The notes under the pieces were generated by a model. The model ran no database searches and was not told the origin of the DNA. It was given only the letters and a program-made list of their open reading frames with translations. This document shows positions 1 through 5,548 of a DNA stretch of 9,031 bases, piece after piece; the stretch's first letter is position 1; each line of letters opens with the position of its first letter. Origin of the DNA: Dehalococcoidia bacterium (GTDB taxonomy: Bacteria; Chloroflexota; Dehalococcoidia; Dehalococcoidales; E44-bin46); contig CP070810.1 of assembly GCA_020343755.1 (NCBI GenBank), positions 330,469-339,499 of the forward strand, read 5' to 3'. A program made the position numbers and the translations under genes.

Positions 1-146
1 ATTCGGCAAGCCCCAACATCGCTTAATCCCTCCAGGTGACAGAGAGTAGGCACATCAATGCCATTAGCCTGACAGATTTCAAGAACCGTGTCGCCTTCCT
101 TTCCTTTAACCTGCCTATCATTAATGGTTAAGGTTATCTCGTTCAT
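1..146 (-). CDS. N-terminal fragment of a NuoG/FdhA/HydA-type 2Fe-2S protein (partial, cut by window edge)
   Basis: Only the first 48 codons are present, from an ATG at 146 running off the left edge. The peptide starts MNEITLTINDRQV and reads as a beta-grasp plant-type ferredoxin domain. It has the typical 'EGDTVLEICQANGIDVPTLC' core and the first 2Fe-2S ligands, C36 and C47, in the pattern CxxxxxxxxGAC; later ligands lie outside. This domain opens NuoG, the alpha subunit of NAD-dependent formate dehydrogenases, and HydA of trimeric bifurcating [FeFe]-hydrogenases, so the catalytic module cannot be decided here. The start is firm. A GGAGGG Shine-Dalgarno (152-157) sits 5 nt upstream, inside the last codons of the NuoF-like gene. 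Only 2 nt separate that gene's TAA from this ATG, so translation is probably coupled. The neighbours supply the E-like and F-like subunits expected of such a complex. The 2Fe-2S domain is well supported; the identity of the whole protein is open. Confidence 0.85.
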   Translation of the reverse strand, partial: MNEITLTINDRQVKGKEGDTVLEICQANGIDVPTLCHLEGLSDVGACR

Positions 147-148
147 TA

Positions 149-3100
149 TTACCCTCCAACCTCGAGGTCACATCTCAGACATCTAGATGCCTCTTCTCTG
201 GCTTCGTCTGAGCTATAGGACGAGTTAACTTCCTTAAATGAGGTTTTTCTCTCGGTCATAGGGAGTTCAGGAGTCTTAATTCTAGCCCTCTCCCGTGTTT
301 CTTCATCAGTAGGTGGCGTAGAAGAGTAGGCAATTGGTTCATATCCATTACGCTCAATCAAAGGTGAAAGCTCCCGCCCTTGGAGATATCTTCTTATTGA
401 AGAGGCAGCCCTCTGCCCAGCAGCAATAGCTTCAATCGCCGTCTTGGGGCCAGTTACGGCATCACCCCCAGCGAAAACTCCCTTTCTGCCAGTAGCTAAT
501 GTCCGCCGGTCGGCAACTACTCTCCCGCCCCTTTCCATCTTGATTCCGTTATCCTTGATAAAAGAGGTATCAGGTCTTTGACCTATGGCTTCAATGACCA
601 TATCTGTATCCACCACATATTCCGAGCCCTCAATAGGATAGGGGGTTTTCCTACCACTTCGGTCAAATTCCTTTAGCTCCATACGGATACACTCCAGGCC
701 AGTAACCTTCCCATCACCACCCAAAATCCTACTAGGGACGGTCAGGAAGTGAAAAACGATTCCTTCTTCTTCGGCAGCTGCTATCTCTTCGGCTATAGCC
801 GGCATGTCCTTCTTTTCACGCCGATAAAATACATGTACTTCCTTGGCACTCTTCCGTAAAGCCACTCTAGCGGAGTCGATGGCTGAGTTACCACCACCAA
901 TAATGGCTACCCTCCTGCCCACCTGTATTTCCTTGTCTAAATTGACCTCCCTAAGAAACTCAATAGCGTCGTGAACTCCACTCAGGTCTTCACCTGGAAT
1001 ACCCATCTCCGCTCCTTTATGAGCGCCGGTAGCGATGAACACTGCTTTATAACCATCCTTTAGTAAAGATTCAACATCATTAATTGGCGTGTTTAGCTTT
1101 ATATCTACCCCGAGCTTTTCAATCTCACTGATTTCCTTTCTCAGGATATCCTTAGGCAGACGATAGTCAGGGATGGCTACAGCCAGCATTCCTCCAGCTA
1201 CCGGGAGAGCTTCAAAAATAGTAACCGGATATCCTTCCAGGGCAAGGTCCCAAGCTGCTGACAGCCCAGCTGGACCAGCCCCAATGATTGCTACCTTTTC
1301 CTCTTTCCTCTCCCTCACCTGAGGGACATATTCAATCCCCGAGTCAAAGGCACAGTCAGCAACAAATCTCCTGAGGTCCTTGATGGCTATTGGCTCATCA
1401 ATCTGAGCCCGATTGCACTTAAACTCGCACGGGTGGTGACACACCCGACCGCATACCGCCGGTAAGGGATTACGCTGTTTGATTAAACGGTAGGCTTCAA
1501 CGAAGTTGCCCTCCTTAATCAAAGTGACGTAACCAGGGATGTCCAGTTCCACAGGACAGGCATGCTGACAAGGGGCTCTAAATAGGGCCTGGCAAACAGC
1601 AGCCGGGCACTTTTTATCTATAATGTGAACCTCGTATTCCTCGCGAAAGTGTCGCAGTGTGGTTAAGACTGGATTTGGACTCGTTTGCCCCAGTCCACAT
1701 AGAGAAGCCGAGGCAACCATCTCAGCCAGTTCTTCCAGAGTATCCAGTTCTCCCAGTGTGGCTTCACCTCGGCTAATCTTATTTAGAATCTGCAGCATCT
1801 CAGGAATTCCCGCCCGGCAAGGGGTACATTTACCACAGGACTCGTCCCGAGTAAATTGAAGGAAGAATTTGGCTACATCCACCATACAGCTATCCTCATC
1901 CATGACAACGAGCCCGCCAGAGCCCATAATTGCCCCTAGAGCAGTAACAGCTTCATAATCGACAGGGGTATTGAGATGCTCAATAGGGATAACACCACCA
2001 GACGGTCCGCCTATCTGAACCGCCCTAAATTTCTTTCCATTAGGTATTCCCCCACCGATATCGAATACGATTTTTCCTAGCGGTGTCCCTAGGGGAACTT
2101 CTACTAGCCCGGTGTTATTCACCTTTCCCACTAAGCATAGGGTTTTTGTGCCCTTACTTTTTTCAGTGCCAACGCCAGCAAACCAGTCGGCCCCCTTCAA
2201 AATAATCTGTGGAATATTTGACCATGTCTCCACGTTATTAATGGTGGTTGGCTTACCAAAGAGGCCACCTCCAACGTTTGCCGGGAAGGGAGGCCTTTGC
2301 CGCGGATTACCCCTCTCTCCCTCAATAGAATGCAGTAGACCGGTCTCCTCACCACAGACAAAGGCACCAGCACCGGGGAAGATGTCGAGGGAAAACTCAA
2401 AACCGGTGCCTAGGACATTCTTGCCCAAAAGTCCATATTCTCGAGCCTTAGCGATAGCGTGACTGAGAGTCTCAATAGCCAGGGGATATTCAGCTCTGAC
2501 ATAGGCATAGCCCTGGCGTACATTCCCTATAGCATAGGCCCCGATTGCCATCCCCTCAATTATGGAATGAGGATTACCCTCCAGAACCGCCCGGTTCATA
2601 TAAGCACCGGGGTCGCCTTCATCGCCATTACAAACTACATATTTCTCCTTACTTTGTGCACTGTGAACGAACCCCCACTTTATCGCAGTGGGAAAGCCTG
2701 CCCCTCCCCGACCCCGCAATCCCGCTTTCTTAACCTCGTCGATAACCTCGTCAGACTTCATCTGAGTCAAGACCTTGGCCAGGGCTTGATAACCGCCTCG
2801 AGCAATATACTGTTCAATATCCATCGGGTCGAGGTCTTGATTATGCATCACCCTTATCTCTTGAAACCTGAGTAGAGGCTCGTCCAGAGGTAACACCCAC
2901 TCCGTAACCGTTCTCCCTCCCACCAAGTGCTGGTCAATAATTCGCAAGACCTTATCCTCATCAAGGTCGTAGTAGATAACCCTTTCCTCCCCGGGGGCAA
3001 TGACGGTTGCCACCGGCTCACGACCACAGAGCCCGATACATCCTGCTCTCAATATGGCAACGTCTGATAGATTGCGTAACTCTGTCTCCCTGGTAAAAGC

Positions 3101-3244
3101 ATCCAAAATCTTATTTGCTCCCGACGATATGCCACACGTTCCCAGATGTACCTTGACTTGAATCTTCTTCCCCTGCTCTGCTAGCCTAGCTTGGGCTTGT
3201 TGTCTTAAATTCTTTAACTCTTCTACCGAACTGAGCGGCTTCAT
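149..3244 (-). CDS. NuoF/HydB-like NAD(H)-FMN iron-sulfur subunit fused to a GltD/NfnB-like FAD oxidoreductase
   Basis: This is a probable soluble diaphorase subunit with two flavins and two nicotinamide sites (1031 aa, numbered from the ATG at 3244). In order: a thioredoxin-like 2Fe-2S domain (about 25-105; C37, C69, C73); the NuoF FMN/NADH core (GRGGAGF 178-184, GDEGDPGAYMNR about 207-218, GAGAFVCGEETGLL 291-304); the NuoF 4Fe-4S motif (C470, C473, C476, C516); a HydB-like CPAAVC (546-551); then a GltD-type half. That half has Fe-S cysteines (C559, C563, C598, C602, C606, C610), an FAD fold GAGPAG (655-660), an NAD(P) fold GGGNSAID (783-790) followed by Arg-Arg (808-809, suggesting NADPH), a C-terminal FAD motif AGGDAVTGPKTAIEAIAAG (about 925-943) and a tail RCLRC (1021-1025). 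An upstream in-frame GTG (3253) overlaps the Shine-Dalgarno AAGGAAGG, which sits 8 nt before the ATG, so the ATG is preferred. Catalysis and direction of electron flow are inferred from family. Confidence 0.93.
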   Translation of the reverse strand: MKPLSSVEELKNLRQQAQARLAEQGKKIQVKVHLGTCGISSGANKILDAFTRETELRNLSDVAILRAGCIGLCGREPVATVIAPGEERVIYYDLDEDKVLRIIDQHLVGGRTVTEWVLPLDEPLLRFQEIRVMHNQDLDPMDIEQYIARGGYQALAKVLTQMKSDEVIDEVKKAGLRGRGGAGFPTAIKWGFVHSAQSKEKYVVCNGDEGDPGAYMNRAVLEGNPHSIIEGMAIGAYAIGNVRQGYAYVRAEYPLAIETLSHAIAKAREYGLLGKNVLGTGFEFSLDIFPGAGAFVCGEETGLLHSIEGERGNPRQRPPFPANVGGGLFGKPTTINNVETWSNIPQIILKGADWFAGVGTEKSKGTKTLCLVGKVNNTGLVEVPLGTPLGKIVFDIGGGIPNGKKFRAVQIGGPSGGVIPIEHLNTPVDYEAVTALGAIMGSGGLVVMDEDSCMVDVAKFFLQFTRDESCGKCTPCRAGIPEMLQILNKISRGEATLGELDTLEELAEMVASASLCGLGQTSPNPVLTTLRHFREEYEVHIIDKKCPAAVCQALFRAPCQHACPVELDIPGYVTLIKEGNFVEAYRLIKQRNPLPAVCGRVCHHPCEFKCNRAQIDEPIAIKDLRRFVADCAFDSGIEYVPQVRERKEEKVAIIGAGPAGLSAAWDLALEGYPVTIFEALPVAGGMLAVAIPDYRLPKDILRKEISEIEKLGVDIKLNTPINDVESLLKDGYKAVFIATGAHKGAEMGIPGEDLSGVHDAIEFLREVNLDKEIQVGRRVAIIGGGNSAIDSARVALRKSAKEVHVFYRREKKDMPAIAEEIAAAEEEGIVFHFLTVPSRILGGDGKVTGLECIRMELKEFDRSGRKTPYPIEGSEYVVDTDMVIEAIGQRPDTSFIKDNGIKMERGGRVVADRRTLATGRKGVFAGGDAVTGPKTAIEAIAAGQRAASSIRRYLQGRELSPLIERNGYEPIAYSSTPPTDEETRERARIKTPELPMTERKTSFKEVNSSYSSDEAREEASRCLRCDLEVGG
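152..157 (-). promoter_or_regulatory. Shine-Dalgarno of the NuoG/FdhA-like gene
   Basis: The minus strand reads GGAGGG here, 5 nt before the ATG at 146. It lies inside the C-terminal Val-Gly-Gly codons of the preceding gene, which fixes the start of the next gene and implies translational coupling. Confidence 0.75.
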
Positions 3245-3252
3245 TCTGTGCA

Positions 3253-3260
3253 CCTTCCTT
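3253..3260 (-). promoter_or_regulatory. Shine-Dalgarno that decides the NuoF-GltD start
   Basis: The minus strand reads AAGGAAGG, 8 nt before the ATG at 3244. A GTG three codons upstream (3253-3251) would begin inside this element, which makes it an unlikely start. The element overlaps the stop codon of the NuoE-like gene (3259-3261), so the two genes are tightly coupled. Confidence 0.65.
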
Positions 3261-3771
3261 AACGGTAAGAATTTAGAATGTCTTTTAGCTGGCTGGGTTT
3301 GACCTTTCGGTGAACATCTTCACCAATAGCCATTACTGGGGATAGCCCACAGCAGCCTAGGCAGCGGACAGTTTCCAGAGAGAATCTGCCATCATGAGTA
3401 ATCCCCCCAGGCTCCAGTCCCCATCCTTTCCTTAACGTATCCAGAATCCGCTGCCCCCCCTTGACATAGCAACTGGTACCCATACAAACTTGAATAACAT
3501 GCTTACCCTTAGGCACCATAGAAAAGAAGTGGTAAAAACTGATAATTCCATATACTTCGCTAAGAGGAATCCTCAAATCTCTGGAGATAGTCTTTATTAC
3601 CGGTGCCGGGAGATAGCCAATTAGTCCCTGTGCTTGCTGTAAAACCCGAATAATGCCGCCAGCTTGCCCGCCAGTCTCATCAATTATCTCCTGAATTTGT
3701 CTGAAAATCATCCCCGCATATCCAGCGCCAATTTCCCCTCTTGGGCGTACTTCAGCCTCAATCGGTTCCAT
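3259..3771 (-). CDS. NuoE/HydC-like 2Fe-2S subunit (thioredoxin-like ferredoxin)
   Basis: This 170-aa protein has the usual length of NuoE, HydC and HymA. An N-terminal helical region (about 18-80) contains the family features 'GGIIRVLQQAQGLIGYLP' and 'EVYGIISFYHFF'. The thioredoxin-like 2Fe-2S domain follows, with all four ligands: C96 and C101 (CMGTSC) and C137 and C141 (CLGCC). The subunit carries one 2Fe-2S cluster and docks on the FMN subunit, where it is thought to tune NADH oxidation or electron bifurcation. Its gene lies just upstream of the NuoF-like gene; its TAA is 14 nt before that gene's ATG, so the two are surely one operon. The ATG at 3771 has a perfect AGGAGGT (3777-3783) 5 nt upstream. 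C140 is an extra cysteine inside the second motif. The family assignment is firm. The parent complex (hydrogenase, formate dehydrogenase or other) is not fixed by this subunit. Confidence 0.94.
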   Translation of the reverse strand: MEPIEAEVRPRGEIGAGYAGMIFRQIQEIIDETGGQAGGIIRVLQQAQGLIGYLPAPVIKTISRDLRIPLSEVYGIISFYHFFSMVPKGKHVIQVCMGTSCYVKGGQRILDTLRKGWGLEPGGITHDGRFSLETVRCLGCCGLSPVMAIGEDVHRKVKPSQLKDILNSYR

Positions 3772-3776
3772 GTTCT

Positions 3777-3783
3777 ACCTCCT
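3777..3783 (-). promoter_or_regulatory. Strong Shine-Dalgarno of the NuoE-like gene
   Basis: The minus strand reads AGGAGGT, 5 nt before the ATG at 3771. It is a perfect anti-16S match and supports that start. Confidence 0.8.
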
Positions 3784-3874
3784 ACTGTGGTTAATATGCG
3801 GTGATTTTGGCAATAGTGGTAATAACTGCTAGTCGCTTAGTCAAGCTGGGCTTTCTTGCCTTATTGTAACCAAA

Positions 3875-3927
3875 GAGGGCATGTATCACAAGCTGGTATA
3901 TCCCCATTGGCTGCGATACAGGCCCTC
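3875..3927 (-). repeat. Long imperfect inverted repeat / RNA hairpin in the operon leader
   Basis: The arms are 3875-3890 (plus strand GAGGGCATGTATCACA) and 3912-3927 (TGCGATACAGGCCCTC), separated by a 21-nt loop. Fourteen of 16 positions are Watson-Crick pairs. On the minus-strand transcript one of the two mismatches becomes a G-U wobble, leaving a single C-U mismatch, so the fold is better in the direction of the operon. Inside the loop a 3-bp UGG/CCA helix is possible. The hairpin is followed only by CUUUGGUU, not a run of U, so it is not a classical intrinsic terminator. It could be an attenuator, an mRNA processing or stability element, or a protein site. Confidence 0.6.
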
Positions 3928-3978
3928 AAAGCGAATACTATTAGACAAGCGAGTGTTATCGTTACTAGCTAGTGCCAG
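3886..3978 (-). other. Possible CTG-initiated 30-aa leader ORF (speculative)
   Basis: A perfect AGGAGGT (3984-3990) stands just after the stop of the two-CW gene, with no ATG, GTG or TTG at usable distance. The only candidate start is CTG at 3978, at ideal 5-nt spacing. The frame runs 30 codons (LALASNDNTRLSNSIRFEGL...) to a TGA at 3888-3886, which lies within the 3' arm of the hairpin. It could be a leader peptide overlapping a regulatory stem, the remnant of a lost gene, or chance. No homology is recognised and the reading length is not statistically unusual. Confidence 0.15.
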
Positions 3979-3993
3979 CCTTAACCTCCTAGT

Positions 3994-4638
3994 TCACTTA
4001 GTAACTGCTATCCCAGTATTGAATCCTTTTCCGCGGAGCTTAATCTCTATCGGCTCACCGTGACCCCATCTCTTGTAAACTCGGCACACCTGGCAGATAT
4101 CGGTAGCATCACCCCTTTGCCCATAATCGCGAAGCTTGCAGTAAGTTCCCTCAATCTGCCAGCACGGCAGCGTCCGATACTTAAATGCCGGACACTCATT
4201 TTTCATTGCCTCTGGACAACGGAACATCTCCCAGCAGGGCGTCTTTCCTTCCCAAAAGCCCAAAGCTGGCTCTGCCAGAACCTTCCCTTTCACTTTATTA
4301 ATGGCCCGCTCTACCTCCGCAATTTCCTCCACTGTGGTAACACCCCTCAGGAGCTCTTCCACCTGTTCAACCACTTTCGTCTTCACCATCTCTGCCACTC
4401 CTTCCTCCCTAACGATTGTCTCCCGTGCCTCATACGCTTTAGGCGACACCTCTACCTCATCATATTGGAAGCCATAAATCTTGCCTCTACGTTCACCAGA
4501 GGTCATCTTCACCCATAAAGGATATACTGCATATTTATCGAACTCTGGGATTTGCATATCTATTATCTCAGCATTTTCGCCTATCACCCCTGGAATTGAA
4601 TCGCATTCCCTAATTTTGACCATATCGCCTATTTTCAT
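3994..4638 (-). CDS. Two-CW domain cysteine-rich protein (putative metal/redox-binding accessory)
   Basis: This 214-aa soluble protein has no signal peptide or membrane segment. Residues 1-65 (MKIGDMVKIREC...GKIYGFQYDEVEV) look like a small beta-barrel with an opening 'GDMVKI' typical of KOW/SH3-like folds. Residues about 66-125 are charged and helical, perhaps coiled coil. The C-terminal part is a two-CW motif: C135-W, C141, C149, C159-W, GTYC167, then C182 and C185. Seven cysteines with two Cys-Trp pairs suggest a bound metal or Fe-S centre; this pattern also occurs in sensory proteins of anaerobes. Its function is not established. It heads the minus-strand gene run, 222 bp before the NuoE-like gene, and diverges from a two-component system, so a redox-sensing or assembly role is an inference. 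The ATG at 4638 has a modest purine-rich GGGGGGAAAGGA upstream. The stop is TGA. Confidence 0.85.
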   Translation of the reverse strand: MKIGDMVKIRECDSIPGVIGENAEIIDMQIPEFDKYAVYPLWVKMTSGERRGKIYGFQYDEVEVSPKAYEARETIVREEGVAEMVKTKVVEQVEELLRGVTTVEEIAEVERAINKVKGKVLAEPALGFWEGKTPCWEMFRCPEAMKNECPAFKYRTLPCWQIEGTYCKLRDYGQRGDATDICQVCRVYKRWGHGEPIEIKLRGKGFNTGIAVTK

Positions 4639-4771
4639 TATCCTTTCCCCCCTTGCCTCTATTGTTCATCGTTCTACGCTCTACTCATATTTAAACATAT
4701 CGGGAATCTAATGCCATCCGCCTTTGTGCCTATTTCTCACTTTGCCTTAGCGCAAACATCCCGACCCCTAT

Positions 4772-4811
4772 TAGGCATTTTCACCTAGGCATTTTCACCT
4801 AGGTGATTGCC
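4772..4811 (+). repeat. Tandem 14-bp direct repeat, two full units plus a diverged partial third
   Basis: TAGGCATTTTCACC occurs exactly at 4772-4785 and 4786-4799, followed by TAGGTGATTGCC (4800-4811), which begins like a third unit. It lies 25 bp upstream of the -35 of the response regulator promoter, a plausible place for a regulator binding site. Confidence 0.8.
4795..4806. promoter_or_regulatory. Perfect 12-bp palindrome, candidate operator
   Basis: TCACCTAGGTGA is self-complementary over 12 bp and spans the junction of the tandem repeat and its diverged end. It is centred about 70 bp upstream of the predicted transcription start of the response regulator, where activators of the NarL family often bind. 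It does not match the E. coli NarL heptamer. The binding protein is unknown. Confidence 0.45.
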
Positions 4812-4835
4812 TTCACAGCACTCGCCTTACTACAG

Positions 4836-4864
4836 TTGAAGATGCTAGTGAAACAGCTTATACT
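4836..4864 (+). promoter_or_regulatory. Sigma70-type promoter of the two-component operon
   Basis: A -35 hexamer TTGAAG (4836-4841) and a -10 hexamer TATACT (4859-4864) are separated by exactly 17 bp. Each differs from consensus by at most two bases. Transcription would start near 4870-4872, leaving a very short leader of about 11-13 nt before the ATG at 4883. Confidence 0.55.
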
Positions 4865-4882
4865 GATAAGAAAGAGTAGGCT

Positions 4883-5548
4883 ATGAACACTATCAGGATT
4901 CTACTGGCTGAAGACCACGTGGTGGTACGGCAAGGTACTCGCCAACTCCTAGAGCGGGAACAAGATTTTGATATTGTCGGTGAGGCTGGCGATGGTGAGG
5001 AGGCTGTCCGACTAGCCAGCCAACTCAAGCCCGATGTGGTCATTATGGATGTGGCTCTGCCCAAACTTAGTGGCATTGAGGCTACCAAGCAAATCAAGGC
5101 TATCTTACCGGCAACCATAGTGCTTGTCCTCACCGGCTATGATTATGATGAATATATTTTCAGCATGCTGGAAGCAGGTGCCGCCGGTTATCTACTAAAG
5201 AATGTAAGTGGTGACGAACTGATTAGTGCTGTCCGAGCCGTCAATGCTGGTGAGCCGATGATTCACCCGACAGTCCTTCGCAAGTTGATGACCCGGTTCA
5301 AAACTCCTGCCGCCAAGCCTACATCGGCTCGACCCTCGCAACCATTGAGCGAACGTGAGATGGAAGTACTCAAGGTAGCAGCCAAAGGTATGAGCAATAA
5401 GGATATCGGTGACAAGCTTTTTATCAGCGAGCGCACTGTCCAAGCCCACATGAGGAGCATATTCAATAAACTGGGGGTGGGTTCTCGCTCCGAAGCAATA
5501 CTGCATGGCTTAAAAAGGGGTTGGTTTGCCATTGAAGACCTCCCGTGA
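4883..5548 (+). CDS. NarL/FixJ family response regulator (REC + LuxR-type HTH)
   Basis: A DNA-binding response regulator of 221 aa, the normal length for the family. The receiver domain (about 4-120) has the acidic pair E10/D11, the phosphoacceptor D56 (VVIMDVALP), the switch T84 and the conserved K106 (YLLKN). A proline- and serine-rich linker (about 140-153) leads to a LuxR-type helix-turn-helix (about 153-215): 'LSEREMEVLKVAAKGMSNKDI' followed by 'ISERTVQAHMRSIFNKLGVGSR'. All phosphorylation residues are present, so it should be phosphorylated by the adjacent HisKA_3 kinase. It is first in its operon behind a 17-bp-spaced promoter and overlaps the kinase by 23 nt. The ribosome binding site is weak (AAAGAG, 6 nt before the ATG), in keeping with the short leader. 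Targets are unknown; the divergent redox operon and its own promoter are candidates. Confidence 0.95.
   Translation: MNTIRILLAEDHVVVRQGTRQLLEREQDFDIVGEAGDGEEAVRLASQLKPDVVIMDVALPKLSGIEATKQIKAILPATIVLVLTGYDYDEYIFSMLEAGAAGYLLKNVSGDELISAVRAVNAGEPMIHPTVLRKLMTRFKTPAAKPTSARPSQPLSEREMEVLKVAAKGMSNKDIGDKLFISERTVQAHMRSIFNKLGVGSRSEAILHGLKRGWFAIEDLP

Larger units (their letters stand above)
3772..3993 (-). other. 222-bp intergenic spacer between the two-CW gene and the NuoE-like gene
   Basis: No convincing gene is seen. Read on the minus strand, it holds in order an orphan AGGAGGT (3984-3990), a 10-bp palindrome ACTAGCTAGT (3964-3973), a long imperfect hairpin (3875-3927) and the ribosome binding site of the NuoE-like gene. 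A TTGACT hexamer lies downstream of the hairpin, but no good -10 sits 16-18 nt after it, so no promoter is called. The spacer is long for an operon junction, so it may hold a promoter or a post-transcriptional control element. Confidence 0.6.
4639..4882. promoter_or_regulatory. 244-bp divergent intergenic region with repeats and promoter
   Basis: The region lies between the divergent two-CW gene and the response regulator. It holds an inverted repeat TTTGC...GCAAA (4741-4756), a tandem 14-bp repeat (4772-4799), a 12-bp palindrome (4795-4806) and a sigma70-like promoter for the regulator (4836-4864). On the minus strand an AT-rich stretch about 60 nt before the two-CW start (GTTTAAATATG, near 4687-4697) could be a -10 region, but no convincing -35 accompanies it. 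No gene is seen in the region. Confidence 0.6.

Noticed and set aside
1659..2875. Several plus-strand open frames of 60-140 codons opposite the NuoF-GltD gene
   Set aside because: They are antisense shadows of a strongly conserved minus-strand gene. None shows a recognisable domain or a ribosome binding site.
3791..3907. A 38-codon minus-strand frame (MGIYQLVIHALFGYNK...) in the spacer
   Set aside because: It has an ATG but no Shine-Dalgarno, begins in the hairpin loop and shows no recognisable homology; chance length.
3875..3927. Hairpin as an intrinsic terminator
   Set aside because: Neither strand has a U-rich run after the stem. On the minus strand only CUUUGGUU follows.
3886..3996. Read-through of the two-CW TGA (selenocysteine-like extension of about 35 codons)
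   Set aside because: A frame of this length after a stop is expected by chance fairly often. The protein already ends after a complete domain, and no SECIS-like element was identified.
4060..4711. Plus-strand frames of 152 and 76 codons opposite the two-CW gene
   Set aside because: The minus-strand frame has an ordered two-CW motif and a sensible start. The plus-strand products are leucine- and histidine-rich and resemble no family.
4772..4811. CRISPR-like repeat array
   Set aside because: The two exact units are directly abutting, with no spacers, and the unit is only 14 bp.
4858..5133. Minus-strand 91-codon frame opposite the response regulator
   Set aside because: Serine- and arginine-rich antisense shadow of the receiver domain, with no independent support.
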